A DNA stretch of 64,000 nt, from assembly GCF_030272615.1 (NCBI RefSeq), contig NC_081415.1:268067425-268131424 (forward strand), read 5' to 3'. Shown here piece by piece: positions 10,971 to 23,539 of this stretch. This stretch comes from Cryptomeria japonica. Lineage: Eukaryota > Streptophyta > Pinopsida > Cupressales > Cupressaceae. Both the position numbers and the translations under genes were made by a program. Each line of letters begins with the position of its first letter. Position 1 is the first letter of the stretch. A model generated the notes under the pieces. That model was not told where the DNA came from, made no database searches, and saw only the letters and a program-made list of their open reading frames with translations.

Positions 10971-12190
10971 CTAAGAAATCCATGATGAATCTTTAACTGG
11001 TTTGCCCTTCCACTTCACAAGATACTCTTTATATTGGTTGCTCTGGGTGCTACACCCAATCCTACTGTCCAAAATCTCTTTAATCTGATTTGGTTCCCTT
11101 CGAGGTACATTTTTCTCCAAATCTACTACACTGTCCTCACTGAATTTTGCCTCATGGTACTGATGTAGGTTTGCAATGTTGAATATAGGTGAAATACCCA
11201 AACTATTCGGTAACTCTACACATATGCATTTCCGGAACTGAATTTCCTCAAGATCTTACAAGGTCCAAACTTCCTCATCTGCAACTTACTATAGGTTCCA
11301 ACTAGGAATTTCTCTTTTCTAAATAATACCATCACTTCTTCTCCAACTTCAAATTACTTATGTCTCCTCTTCTCATCTACTTTCTCCTTATACTTGTTGT
11401 TCATGTCCTCCAAATGTTGTTTGACCTGAGTATGTATTGTCTTCATATGCTCTAAAAATTCTTTTCCTTCTGCACTCCTCTTGTCTTTATTTATAACATC
11501 TCTCGACTTTGATATACCTCTAGGGTGTGCTTCGATAACAATCTCAAAATGTGTTCTTTTGGTACTCTTGTTTACTGAATTATTGTAGGCGAACTCTGCT
11601 TGTACAAGTATCAAGTCCCAACTTCCAGTTTTCTTTCAAACTAAGTATCTCAACAAATCTCCCAAACTTCTATTTACCACTTTTGTCTGTCCATCAGTCT
11701 GTGGGTGAAAAATAGAACTAAATTTCAAGTCTATCTTCATCTTCTTCCAAAGTGTTCTCCAAAAATATCCAACAAACTTAGTATCTCTGTCATAAACTAT
11801 GCTCTTAGGTAATCCATGAATCTCACCACCTCCTTGAAAAATAGGTTTGCTACATGCACTGCATCCATTGTCTTCTTACATGGTATGAAATATGCCATCT
11901 TCGAGAATCTATCTACCAACACAAATATATAATTATTTCCTCTTTGTGTCTTAGGCAATCCAAGTATGAAATACATGCTTATGTCCTCCCAAGGTCTCTC
12001 TGGAACTGTCAAAGGCTTATGCAATCCAACATTTTGACTGCTACCTTTTGTAAGTTGACAAATCCTACAACTCTACACAAATTTCCTGACATCCTTATGA
12101 ATCTAATGCCAAAAGTAATACTCACTAATCAATGCCACTGTCTTATCAACACCAAAGTGTCTGGCTAATCCTCCATTATGCGTCTCCTTT
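10971..12190 (-). pseudogene. C1 integrase and chromodomain
   Basis: Reading from 12190 downwards: a zinc-binding-type segment (GGLARHFGVDKTVALISEYYFW), then the integrase core ([18 protein letters not shown]...[16 protein letters not shown]), the C-terminal part (AEFAYNNSVNKSTKRTHFE) and a chromodomain (YKEYLVKWKGKPVKDSSWIS). The integrase would insert the cDNA; the chromodomain is thought to steer insertion to heterochromatin. The first catalytic aspartate, expected in the SMDF position, reads Tyr here (SMYF). The parts lie in three different frames with stops between them, so it is non-functional. Confidence 0.88.
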
Positions 12191-12369
12191 ATTAGATTTT
12201 CTCTCATAGAACTCCTAGGTATGCACAACTAAACTCCTCTAAACAACATCTCATCTTGAACGAAATAGTCCAACCACGTACTTCTATCCACCATAACCAG
12301 TTCCTTACAAGATTTCAAAGGTTTTGCAAAATTCGGGTCATCCTTATACAAGTTCTTCTATTACTCAAA

Positions 12370-13640
12370 ACCTAATACCTCCACTATCATCTTTGTTAGC
12401 AAATTCCTCCTTCTACTCAAAGCATCAACAAATCTATTTGACTTTCCACTTCTATGCTTCAATACAAAGGTATAAATCTACAAGAATTCCACCCATCTCA
12501 TATGTCTTTGATTCAACTTACCCCGACTCTTCAAATACTGCAAATCTTGGTGATCAATATACAATACAAACTCCTTAGGAAACAAATAATGTCTCCACTT
12601 CTTCAATGCTTGAATTATGGCATAAAACTCTTGATCATACACAAAATATCTTCTTCTTGGACCATTCAAATTCTCACTAAAATATGCTACTGGTCCTGAC
12701 TTAACACTACTCCAATTGCATTCCCACTTGCATCACAATCCACTTGAAATACTTTTTCCAAAATCTGGTAAAGCCAACATGAGCTACTCTATCACCTTCT
12801 ACTTCAACAATTCAAAACTCCTATTTGCTTCGGTTGTCCACTTGAAATCCTTCCTATCTCCTCTCATTGCTTATGTCATGGGGATACAAACTGAACTGAA
12901 ATTTCTGATAAACTTCTGGCAGAAACTAGCCAATCCATGAAATGATCTTACCTCTCCAATGCTTTTTGGTGCAGGCCATTCAACAATTTCTCTTACCTTC
13001 TCATGATCTATCGATCTTCAATCCATTCGCATATATCACAAATCCAAAATAGACTAACTCTTCCTTCATGAAACTGCACTTGTTAATGTTTATCAACAAC
13101 TTTTCTTCTTTCAACCTCTGCAAAACTTGTCTCAAATGCAATATATGTTCTTCCCTGGTCTTAATGAATGTTAAAATGTCATTCAAATACACAATAACAA
13201 ACTTACCCAGGAATTTATTCAATACCTCGTTCGTCAACCTCATGAAAGTACTTGGTGCATTAGTCTATCCAAAAGGCATCACCAACCATTCATATAGTCT
13301 TTCATTTGTCTTGAATACTATCTTCCACTCATCTCCTTCTCTGATTCTGATCTAATGGTATCCACTCTTCAAGTCTATCTTTGTGTAGTTTCTGGCTCCA
13401 CTCAAACAATCCATTATGTCATCCATCCTAGGCAAGGGAATATGTACTTTACTGTGATCTTGTTTATTTCTCTAGAGTCAGTATACATCGTCCATTCTCC
13501 ATTATATTTAAGTTCTAATACTACCGGTAGTACACAAGGACTCAAACTTTCTCTGATCAAACCTTTCCTCAATAATTCCTGCACTTGTCTATTCAAATCC
13601 TCATTTTCTGTTGGTGTCATCTAGTGTGCTTCTTTATTAG
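12370..13640 (-). pseudogene. C1 reverse transcriptase and RNase H
   Basis: Reverse transcriptase: LLRKGLIRESLSPC...GEWTMYTDSREINKITVKY (about 13420-13620), then RLTNEVLNKFLGKFVIVYLNDIL (about 13170-13243). The catalytic YLDD box reads YLND, a loss of one essential aspartate that a single G-to-A change would give. RNase H: RRYFVYDQEFYAIIQALKKW and IDHQDLQYLKSRGKLNQRHM (12478-12669). The RT halves are in different frames. This order (RT, RNase H, then IN) is that of Ty3/gypsy elements. Confidence 0.9.
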
Positions 13641-14340
13641 GCAAACTAGCTCTGGGAATTAGGTCCATGAAATGATTGATACTTCTCATAGGGGGTAATC
13701 CATCAAGCACATTATTTGAAATGATATCTCCATATTTTGTCAACAACTCCTTTATCTCCTTCAGTTGTTCTTCCTCATGCTCCGAATTCTCAACCTTCTT
13801 AGGAACTAAGGCAAAACACACATTCTCATGTCTCATCCCATCTAGGAATTTCCTTCCATCGACCAAACAAATTCTAGCACTTGTACAAACTTCACTCTTC
13901 AAAGGCTCCTCCAAGAGTAACAAGCTTTGCTTCATCCCATTTGAAACAATAGTGTATATGTTCTTCCGCCCATCATGTATTGTCTGTCTATGAAACTACC
14001 AAGTTCTACCCAACAAGATATGACAAATATCCATAGGCATAATATCATAAAAAACTTCATCATGATAAGATCCAATTTTCAATTTCACCAAACATTCTTC
14101 ACTTACTAGTATCTTATGATCATCCTAAATCTACACTATTTGATAAGAATGGGGTGCTTCAATCTTTCCAACTTTAGCTTGTTCACCATATCTTCCGAAA
14201 CAAGATTATCTGAGCTACCACTATCAATAATGACTTTACAATACTTACTGGATACCTTAAATTTGGTCTTGAACAAATTCCTCCTCTACAAGGGCTCCTC
14301 ATCATCTTCGATATGACACAAAGCTCTCCTCATCACCAAC
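13641..14340 (-). pseudogene. C1 aspartic protease and linker
   Basis: The minus strand near 14195-14235 reads VIIDSGSSDNLVSEDMVNKL, with the DSGSS active-site motif of retroviral-type aspartic proteases. Downstream, about 13621-13935 gives the protease-RT linker (KQSLLLLEEPLKSEVCTSAR). Stops lie between these blocks. The protease would have cleaved the gag-pol polyprotein. Confidence 0.8.
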
Positions 14341-14491
14341 AATTCTCCATCTTCCAGTTTATTAGCTGATCTGATATGATCTTATTCCACCAATGTTGTT
14401 CTTCAAGTGTTCTCAGTCTTCTTACATTCAAAAGCATGATGTCCTTCTCCTCCGCACTTAAAGCAGGTTCCTCTGAACACTTTTTTATCCT
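14341..14491 (-). pseudogene. C1 gag, zinc-knuckle end
   Basis: The minus strand reads GTCFKCGGEGHHAFECKK, a CX2CX4HX4C zinc knuckle (about 14424-14470) that binds RNA in gag. It is separated from the rest of gag (17781-18764) by the inserted TIR element; the junction is at 14491/14492. Confidence 0.85.
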
Positions 14492-17400
14492 GGGTAAAAG
14501 TACAGATTTGTGTCGCACCTAGAGCTAATTTGTGCGATCCGACCGAACCAATGTTGGAGTCATGTGGTGTCGATGTGGCAAAGGGGTTCCAGTTGAAACC
14601 CCTTTGCTATATAAGCTGTAAAAAAAAGGTTTTTGGCCTCATGTTACACTAACTGACTTAGAGTTTAGCGGCCGAGGAGAAGAAGGGGACAAAGAAATTA
14701 GTGTTAATATATTAATGTTTTAGGTTTTTTTCATAATTTTGTATAGTTTATTAGTTTTTTAGTTTTCTAATGCTTAATAATATATTAATTTAAAAATTTT
14801 ATAATGCTTAATAATATATTAGTTTTAAAATTATTTAATGGTTAAAATCTTTTAATGCTTAATTATTTATAAATGTTGTACACATATACAATGAGATGTT
14901 AAAATGTTATCCTACGACCCCTTAGCACATACTAGGACCTCTTAAGACACTTAGGAGAACTTAGTACATCCTAGGGCCTTTTAAGACATCATACAACCCC
15001 TTAGTACATCCTAGGAGCTATTAAGACATGAACAACCCCTTAATACATCCTAAAACATCTTTTAACCCCTTTCAACATCCTAGCATGCATAACATAAGAC
15101 CCCATATGACATCATAAGAACCCTTCAGATGGAAGACCCCTTATATCTGTAAAAACCCCTTATGACCTTTAATGACTCCTTAAGACCCCTAATGACCCCT
15201 ATTGACCCCATATGACCCTATAAGATCATCTAGTGTCATAAGGGGTCATATGGTGTCATTAGGATTCATATGGGGTCCTAAGGGGCTACACGTGTTAAAA
15301 CATATGTGTGGCCCCTTAGGACCCCATATGACCCCTAAGGACACCATATGACCCCATAGGATACCATAGGGTCATATGGTGTTCTAAGAGGTCATATGGG
15401 ATCCTAAGGGGCCACACATGTGTTCTAACATATGTGTGACCCTATATGAACCCATTTAAAGTCCTTGTAGGTACAAATAAGGTCAAATGGATACCATATG
15501 ACCCCTTAGGACCCCATATGACCACTTAGGACATCATAGGGTCATATGGTGTTCTAAGGAGTCATATGGGGTCCTAAGGGACCACACGTGTTCTAACACA
15601 TGTGTGACCCCTTTTAAAGTCCTAGTAGGTACAACATACCCCTTAGGACCCCATATGACTGCTTAGGACACCATAGGGTCATATAGTGTCCTAAGGGGTC
15701 ATATGGGGTAATAAGGGGCCACACATACATTTTCTAACACGTGTGACCCCTTAGGACCCCATATGACCCCTTAGGAAACAATAGGGTCATATGGTGTTCT
15801 AAGGGGTCATGTATGGGGTCCTAAGGGGCCACACCCTTGAGACCCCATATGACCTCTTTGAAAGTCAAAGTTGGTACAACATACCCCCTAGTACATGGAT
15901 GACCCCTTAATACATCCCAAGACATCTTTTGACCCCTTTTAGCATCTTAGCATGTATAAAATAAGACCCCATACAACACCATAAGACCCCTTAGGACTGC
16001 AAGGACCCCTTATGACCTCTAATGACCCCTTAAGGCCCCTTATGACTCCTAATGACCCCTACTAACTCCATTTGACCCAACCCAAATGACCCCTAACGAC
16101 ACCATATGACCCCTTAAGACACCATATGACCTCATAGGATGATATAGTGTCCTAAGGGCTCATATGGGGTCCTAAAGGGCTACACATGTTTTCTAACACA
16201 TGTGTGACCCCTTAGGACCCCATATTGTCCTAGTAGGTACAACATACCCCCTAGAAAACCATATGACCCCATAGGATCATATAGCAGCCTAAGGGGTCAT
16301 ATGGGGTCCTAAGGGGCCACACATGTGTGACCCCTTAGGACCCCATATGACCCCTTTTAAAGTCCCAGTAGGTACAACATACCTCCTAGGGCACCATATG
16401 ACCCCATAGGATCATATAGCATCCTAAAGGGTCATATGGAGTCCTAAGGGGCCACACATGTGTGACCCCTTAGGACCCCATATTACCTCTTTTAAATTCC
16501 TAGTAGGTACAACATACCCCCTAGTACATACTAGGAGTTTTAAAGACTTGAACGACCCCTTAATTTCAATTATTAAAAAAGTACAAAAACTACATATAAT
16601 TACAAAAATCTTAAAAATAAGGTTTAATAAAATCTAAATAATATTTAGTTTAATATAACATACTTACAAAATTTTGAAGCCTTCTAATATTAGATACTTA
16701 TTTAATTGAAAAAAAATTAATATAACATACTGGAAAAAATTTGAAGCCTTCTACCAAAATTTTTTAAAAAAATTGAAAATATTCATCGCTTTATATAAAA
16801 AATACTGCTTTTATTTGCAAAAGCAATTGATTTAATTCAAAAATGAATTGTATTATTTCACACACCTTTATTTCCATCTTTTAAAACAAAAAAAAATCAT
16901 CATTTGTATGGGTTTGAAGAAGCATGGCCGCTCAAATGACCGGTTGCGCTGGCTTCTAACAATCCAGTCGGAAGGGTTCTGATTGAAACCCTTCTAACCA
17001 AAACGTCCTAAGTGGCAACCAACATCACCAAATTTGAAAAATTTCTGAAACTTCTGACTTTTGCAACAAAATTCTACAAGTAAATTCAATTTATTAAAAA
17101 ACAAAAAACACTCTTTCGTAGAGATCGAAGTCAAGAATCTACTCATATAATTTTTATGATTTTTTGATTAGATTTAGTGTATATTATTTCAAAAATACGA
17201 CAAGTAGGTATTCTAATGTTCGGTAAGAGGCTAGTTTGAAAAAAATAAATTTTTTGAATCACCTCAAAAAAAATAAAAAAAATATAGTTCACTAGAGGAG
17301 AGAGTCTTCTCCAAAAGGGTTTTTTTTTATTATAAAAAAATAAATAAACAAAATTTGGTGGGAGATAAAAACTATCAAATTCAGGTATGTTCGACTTTAA

Positions 17401-17780
17401 AATGTTATAATGAAAAAAATATACATTGATTTTTTTATTTTTTATATTTTTATGCACTGTATATGTATGCCATCTATTAGGGATATCAAAATTAGAAAAA
17501 AATAAGCTGATTTATATATTATTTTTTGGTGGGAACTAAAACCCTTGATTTTCAACGATAAAATTTTTGACTTTAATAGTAAAAAAATATATCAATCCTT
17601 GATAAAAAAAATTTAAAAAATAATAAACTCAAACTTCATCAAATTTTACACATTTCATCAGTTTACATAATCTTCAAATTCAAAATACAAATGCTACTTT
17701 TATGGCATCGAAATTGAATAGTTATTGTTGTGTTAACCTTTTCCTTTATAAAAGTGTGACACAGGTTTGTACTTTTACCC
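14492..17780. mobile_element. Non-autonomous TIR DNA element inserted in C1 gag
   Basis: The left end reads GGGTAAAAGTACAGATTTGT (14492 on), and the right end, reverse-complemented from 17780, reads GGGTAAAAGTACAAACCTGT. The TIRs match at about 24 of 28 positions. They sit exactly at the point where C1 gag is interrupted. TCCT flanks both sides (14488-14491 and 17781-17784), a possible 4-bp target duplication. No transposase frame is visible; the core is palindromic satellite-like sequence. Near each end there is a short hairpin: GGGGTTCCAGTTGAAACCCC near 14585 and GGGTTCTGATTGAAACCC near 16974. The superfamily is not assigned; a 4-bp duplication does not fit the common plant hAT, Mutator, CACTA, PIF or Mariner groups. 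Confidence 0.75.
14900..16560. repeat. Palindromic satellite-like array inside the TIR element
   Basis: Irregular units, about 130-240 bp apart where the marker GTAGGTACAACATACC recurs (about 15630, 15871, 16242, 16372, 16506). They are built from GACCCCTTAGGACCCCATAT and its reverse complement ATATGGGGTCCTAAGGGGTC, joined by ACACATGTGTG. Each unit can fold on itself. One 62-bp block (16293-16354) is a near-perfect palindrome. The array is far richer in CCCC/GGGG than its AT-rich surroundings. Confidence 0.9.
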
Positions 17781-18764
17781 TCCTGTCTCCTGTCTCCTGT
17801 CATCTTCTCTATACCCCTCATTTCAGGAACCATCGGGTTCTCTTCTCCAATACATTTTTTTTATCATCCCTTCGGTATGAACTTCCATCTCTACTAACTT
17901 CCTTGTCTTTATTCTGATGTATACACTTCCTCTGGAATAACTTCTTCATCCTTGAAATCTTCCTCCGGAAAACCTTCCACCTCTACCTCTTTTCTTTTTC
18001 TCATGTCTTTTGTTCAACTTCTCCTCTTCCTTCAGGGCACATTGATAAGCTTCCTCAACACTTTGCAACTTTATTAAACTGAGTTCATCTTGTATTGACA
18101 TCCACAACCCATTCAAATACCTATCAACTTGTTCAATCTCATCATCAGTATGTCAGGATCTGATATTCAACTTGTAGAATGCTTTGGTATACTCCTTCAC
18201 ACTAGGTTCCTTCTACTTTAGGTTCCACAACTTTCATAATAGATCCACTTGATAATTGGCATGCATAAACTTTAATTTCAACTTGTTGACCATCGGCTCC
18301 CATGATTTGATCTTCTCTTTACCTCTTCTCCATCTATCTACTTGCAAATGTTCCCACCAAAGGGATTCATGACCTTTTAACTTAGTGCAATCATATCTTA
18401 CCTTTTTATCTTCCGCGGTGCCTTCAAAATCAAAATAATTTTCCATCTCTGTGATCCAAACCAACAATTCATCCGAATCCAACTTGCCATCATAATCCAT
18501 TGGGGTAAAATGTGGTCTGGTATTCACTCTTGACAATGCTCTTATAAACCTCTCTTCATCTGGGTCATTCGTCGATGGATTTGCTCCGTGTTCTCCATCT
18601 ACTTCTTCTTCCTTATCTTCACTCACATCTTCAACATGTCAACCTCTCTTCTGGGTCGTTTCAACAACTTCCAATCAGGCTACCATTCCTCTCAACATTT
18701 CCATCACAGTGGGGTTTGCATTTCCATGCGCTCCACCACCTCTAACATTTCCTCTTCGCACCAT
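17781..18764 (-). pseudogene. C1 gag, N-terminal and capsid part
   Basis: The frame starts at MVRRGNVRGGGAHGNANPTV (18764). It contains the retrotransposon gag domain (FTPMDYDGKLDSDELLVWIT, GHESLWWEHL, then YLNGLWMSIQDELSLIKLQS) and runs to about 17920 in one frame. By my reading it has five in-frame stops, four TGA and one TAG, each one C-to-T step from CGA or CAG. Past about 17920 the frame changes. The gene is cut at 17780 by the TIR element; its zinc knuckle lies at 14341-14491. Confidence 0.85.
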
Positions 18765-18860
18765 CTTCACGCCAGTCCTTTGTAGTTGTAAGTTGGATCC
18801 TTAATCCGCCACCGCACAACAAAGTTTTTCAGGACTCAACAATCTCCGGAATGAAACTCA

Positions 18861-18871
18861 CTCTGATACCA
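18861..18871 (-). other. C1 primer-binding site
   Basis: The minus strand reads TGGTATCAGAG two bases downstream of the 5' LTR end (CTACACCA). This is the classic complement to the 3' end of initiator methionine tRNA that primes minus-strand DNA synthesis. Confidence 0.9.
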
Positions 18872-18873
18872 CT

Positions 18874-19674
18874 TGGTGTAGTGACGAAAGGAGAGTCCTC
18901 AAAGAGAGTAGTCCAGACGGTGCATCAAGAGTTAACACAAAAGAATCAACACAATGTAATGGAGGTGACACTGAATAGACTTAATTATATCATAAAATCA
19001 ATTACAATATGTTGGCAACATGCAGGTTCACAAGATTCGACACACAGGCTTGATTACATATATGCTCAGATACAATATCCGGGCTGAAGCAAGAATGCGA
19101 GCCAATTCTAAATCTCCTAACCTTCTGATTATTCTCTATCTGCCAAGAATTGATTTACATTCAAAATTATATTGATTTATATGTTCAAGAATGATCCGCG
19201 TCGACCCAAGATGAAAGAAATGTCGATGAACAAGATGTAACATGTAAAACAACAAGGTCGACCTCTGCTAAAGAGATCCTTCTAGAAAATCCATAGAATG
19301 AAGTGTAGACCCAAGGGAAGTTCAAACACATACCAAATAACGTTGGAAACAACGAACTGAAGCTCCTCAAGCTACATAAATGATCCACAAGATTCACTAA
19401 TAGCAAATAGGTCCAATCGGTTTTGGTGTTCCAAGACAAAAAACTGTCTTAGATTCCATAAGCGATAACTTATCGGAAAAAGATCCAAACATCCTACAGA
19501 CTTAGAATAAGGTAGATAAACATGTCCACGCACAAAATCCAGCTCTGCAAGACTTGGTGAGAAAATGCAAACAAACACAAAGAAATGTTGAAACTACAAA
19601 ACAAGAAACAAACTAAGAAGAAAATGTTTTTGGTTGATGCAAGATTGCCATGAACCAGGGATGATCCTACATCA
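18874..19674 (-). repeat. C1 5' LTR
   Basis: About 801 bp, collinear with 10098-10892. It starts TGGTGTAGTGACG and ends ATCA on the plus strand, followed by the duplicated target AATTC (19675-19679). Confidence 0.9.
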
Positions 19675-20742
19675 AATTCTCACTACTTTATTCAAATATT
19701 CCTATTTCTATAATATTTAAAAGGTGTGAATAAATAATAAAATTAGAGAATGGCACAAAAAAATATATTGTGAGCATGTGGAAGAGAAAGTGTTGAATTC
19801 AGTACTTACAAAATTAACATGAAAATATACATTTTGTAAATGTTAAATTTTTATAATCTCTTAAAATGGTAATACAATATTTTGGAAAAAAATGTGTTAA
19901 ATTTTGTTTACATCAATATTTTGGATGACACTCTATGTTCCATATTAGGATGAAAAAAAATGATGATTAATATGTCAAAATTTTGGTGCAAGCAAAAAAT
20001 ACATTATTATTTTTAAATCTCTTATTATCATACAAATATACATATAGTTCATATAATTCTGAAAAAATTATATAATTTTTATTTGCATCAACATTTCAAC
20101 ATCATCATCACAAATATCACTAATTCCAAATGCAATAACCTCACAAACAAAGTGTGTGCCTAAGCATAGTTTTGACATACTTTCCTCCCCCTAAGGTATC
20201 TAGATGAGGAAAAGTGTTGAGAGGAATATGTAGGTGATTCCTTAGGTATATAGGGATCCATAGCAACAAGGAGTATATACGTTGTGTGGTTTTTTTTTCT
20301 CTTTGTAATGGATAAAAGTTGACACTAACAAAAGGAATCTAAGTTCTACTAATTACACTAGGAGGAATCATCGACTTAGACATATCTCAAAATCGCACCG
20401 ATTATCCTTTTCTATGAGTTTGACTTTAAGAAAAAAGATAATGATAACTAGTTAAAACAAGTTAGAAAAAATGGTGAAGAAAAATAATTAATAGAAAGAT
20501 GATCACAACTTTTTAAGAACAAAAATAGAAATTACAACTAACTAGGAACTCAAAGTTGGAAGGGAGAAGTCATTGCCTAGAATACCATTATGTCACACAT
20601 AGGTTGTCGCACAATGTTGTCATGTATAAATGAAAGGAGTGGAAAAGTTTCTAGAAAAAAAATGAAAACTTGACCTTGTTGTTAAACTAATATATAAGAT
20701 GAGAAACATAAAACATGCCAACAAATAAAGCTCTAATGGTGC
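19675..20742. other. AT-rich stretch with one copy of a dispersed repeat
   Basis: About 20310-20680 is related to 35520-36000, sharing GAAGAAAAATAATTAATAGAAAGATGA-like, GGGAGAAGTCATTGCCTAG-like and neighbouring blocks in the same order and orientation. Nothing else is recognisable. Confidence 0.5.
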
Positions 20743-21135
20743 ATGAGCAGGAGTGGTTTTGAGGAGGTCAGAATGGGCAAGAATCCAGATTTTTTGAATC
20801 TGGATCACATAACGACAGAAATGGGAAGCAAATTTTTTGATCCAGCCATTGTGGAAAGGGATCTTGTTGAGGTGAATGAAAAGGTTATTAGATATGGGTT
20901 GGATCCAGAAACCTTTCAAAGGCAAAAATAGTTAAAAGAGGATTGGGAAGAATTATGTAAGAGGGAAGAAGAGTATTGGAAGCAAAAATCCTGAGAATTG
21001 TGTCTTAGAGAAGGAGATAAGAATACAAAATTCTTCCATATGTCAGCAAAACATAAGAGAGCAACAAGTACAATATTCACTATTCATGACTCTAATACGG
21101 GTGCAGTAATCTCAAAATGCTCAAGATTTTTCAAG
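20743..21135 (+). pseudogene. LINE ORF2 relic (segment before the RT domain)
   Basis: The plus-strand translation gives a helical stretch (IVERDLVEVNEKVIRYGLDP). After stops it reads LREGDKNTKFFHMSAKHKRA, then IFTIHDSNTG. The GDKNTKFFH block is the hallmark that precedes the reverse transcriptase of plant non-LTR elements. The copy is a short, stop-containing fragment without the endonuclease or RT catalytic motifs. Confidence 0.8.
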
Positions 21136-22275
21136 ATGAAGCGGTTTATTTGATTAATAACAGAAAAATAAACATTAAAAAATAAAACAAAACCCATGGC
21201 CTCATACCACCAATTAAATTCCGGAACACAAAATACTCAATAGAACATTGGAAACAACTCCACAAACACCTACAATCCAAAACTCTAAAAACAACTAAAA
21301 TTGTCGAATCCTTAAGAACAATTGTAAGCCCTAAATGAGATTAATCTTGGAAACCCTCAGTCTCGCAACCTTAGATTACCTAGAAACCATGCGCCTCTAG
21401 CTCAATAAGTATCCTTATCTACCAATTTATCAGTCATTGAAGAAACAAGTCAAGGCTCTATCAAAACATGCAAACAAGAATGTCCAAAATGTGTAATCAC
21501 CTCCAAATATATAGAGGATAAAAAACAAATAACCCCTCTTAGAAAAATAAATAAAATATCATCATTTCCATCAGTTTTCCTTCACAATAGGCTCCCATTA
21601 TGACCTTTGAGTTGCGTCAAAGTCCCTTCTATTTGTCACTGTCATTTCTTTCTTGAACTTTCCAAACATCACAAATTTGAATTCCCATTAAGAAATCCAT
21701 AAATGATAAATTTAATTTCCCTCTTTATATTGCAAATATTTGGGCAATAATAAATATTAAATGAATTGCTCCTCCTATGTTTGTCCTATTAACCCATGGA
21801 AGAATAAAATGGGCTAATATTTGTCACTTCTTTATAAGAGTCAAATATCTTCAAGAAGTCACAAAATATTTTATGAGTGATCTTTCAATCCCACACACAA
21901 GTAGGAGAAATATTAATTGAATATATTTTGAAGAAATCAAATTTTATGTCTTTACCAAGAAGAGATGCCAAAATCGTTAATATTTCTCAAACTATCAAAT
22001 GATTTGATGCACTATTTTTGGACAACTAGGCTTACTATATTTGGTAAATGGCTATTTTTGAAAAGGGTACATGACAAAGCACTTGATGATATGCAAAAAG
22101 AGGAAGTCTTTTTAACATTTTTATTAAATTTCTTTTCTATAGGAGGAGAAACAATGATCAATTAGGCTTTAAGAAGCCTCAACAAGGTATGCTCTTGTTT
22201 AGATAAAGGAGTAGGAAGAAGTCCTTTCTCTTGTGGAGAAATATTTAAATTATCAAAAAAATAAATCATAGATAT
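21136..22275. other. Gene-free stretch before element A
   Basis: AT-rich and without a recognisable gene or repeat. It ends with GATAT (22271-22275), the target sequence duplicated after element A. Confidence 0.4.
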
Positions 22276-23048
22276 TGTTTATGGTGAAAATGGATAACAA
22301 TAATAACGATATTGAAAGGCTAAATGAATTCAACCACAAAACCCTAGCCTAACAACAACAAAGATCCACCATAACATATGAAGATTACCTAAGACAATGC
22401 AAATCAAATGAAATCACAAAGATTATACAATCACATGTCCAATAGGGTTTGGATCTCCATTCTTCCTATCTCCATTGATCTTTCTTGATATATTTGCTCT
22501 CAGATTTTATGTGCACAAGAGCTCAACAAAGAACGAAATGTGGTTGCAAGTAGGATCACCTATGTTCAAAAGCGTAGTGTAGTCAAGTAGTCAACGGAGG
22601 GTTTGATAATGAAGGAAGCATCTCCTTATATAGAAGACACTATATGAAATGGAGGGATAAGATTGAGAGGTGTAAAAGGAGGTCGGTTATGATTAGAAGG
22701 TAGGTAAAAGAAATAATAAAATAATGAAAGGGGTAGGTAGTGTATGAAATAAGAGATGAATGACATGTGTCATGGGTAGAAAAGGTTAATGAATTAATTA
22801 AATAAATAAAGATTTATTTAATTAATAGAAGAAGTGGGATCAATTAAATAAATAAGATATTTATTTAATTTAGGAAAAGGATAATTTAAATAAATAAATG
22901 TATTTATTTAAATGAGAAATAAGGCTAGAAGAGGATAAATGAATTAATTAAATAAATAAAGATTTATTTAATTAATAGAAGAATTAAGCTTAGATAATTA
23001 AATAAATAAAATTTATTTATTTAGACTGGACAATTTTGGGTGTCTATA
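22276..23048 (-). repeat. Element A 3' LTR
   Basis: On the plus strand it runs TGTTTATGGTGAAAATGG ... GGGTGTCTATA; the terminal CA has become TA, probably by C-to-T change. It matches 32698-33469 with a modest number of substitutions. It contains repeated AT palindromes of the type AAATAAATAAAGATTTATTT. Confidence 0.92.
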
Positions 23049-23064
23049 TTTTGCCCCTCTTTGA
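23049..23064 (-). other. Element A polypurine tract
   Basis: The minus strand reads AAAGAGGGGCAAAA directly against the 3' LTR start, the position and composition of the plus-strand primer of LTR retrotransposons. Element B has the identical tract. Confidence 0.85.
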
Positions 23065-23539
23065 GACAATGCAGCTTGTCGCATTGTTTCAAAGAAGATA
23101 AGATGAACTGATACAAAGTTGCCCCAAGATGGGAATGATATGCCCCCTCGAGAGATTGGATGAAAAAATGTTTGAAAAGATCGTAGACAATCTCTCGATA
23201 AGAAAGACGGGATAGAATGGACTGACCAGATAAAGTGACAAAGTCATGGGATAACGAAGACTGACACGGGGGACTAGGGCTAGGGTAGTCTATAAGAAAG
23301 ACCACAAGGGGAAAACATCTTCATTGTCATCCACACATCCAAGAGATCAGAGTGCAGAGCAAGATAGAGCAACAACAGTCAGCAACGATGGCAATGGCTC
23401 ATAGATTTGATCGCGTTCGTCGATTTTAGAGGCTAGCAGAGGCAGGAGAGCCAGTAAGTATCGCAAAACCCCCTTGTACTTTGATCCATTTATTGTTGTC
23501 ATTAAAGCATGCTAGGTAGAGTAATAAATGCACTTAGAA

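Larger units (their letters stand above)
10098..19674 (-). mobile_element. Ty3/gypsy chromovirus C1 (decayed, with a DNA element inserted)
   Basis: Two direct LTRs (10098-10892 and 18874-19674) flank a minus-strand gag-PR-RT-RNaseH-IN-chromodomain series. The flanks carry the 5-bp target duplication AATTC at 10093-10097 and 19675-19679. A primer-binding site TGGTATCAGAG, matching the 3' end of initiator methionine tRNA, lies 2 nt inside the 5' LTR. The gag gene is broken by a 3.3-kb TIR element. Frames are shifted between RT, IN and chromodomain parts and there are many stops, so the copy is inactive. The C-terminal chromodomain and the gene order place it in the chromovirus clade (family knowledge). 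Confidence 0.93.

Noticed and set aside
15200-16500. CRISPR-like or regulatory array in the CCCCTTAGG repeats
   Set aside because: Units are irregular and self-complementary, with no constant spacers; this is satellite-like DNA inside a plant transposon.
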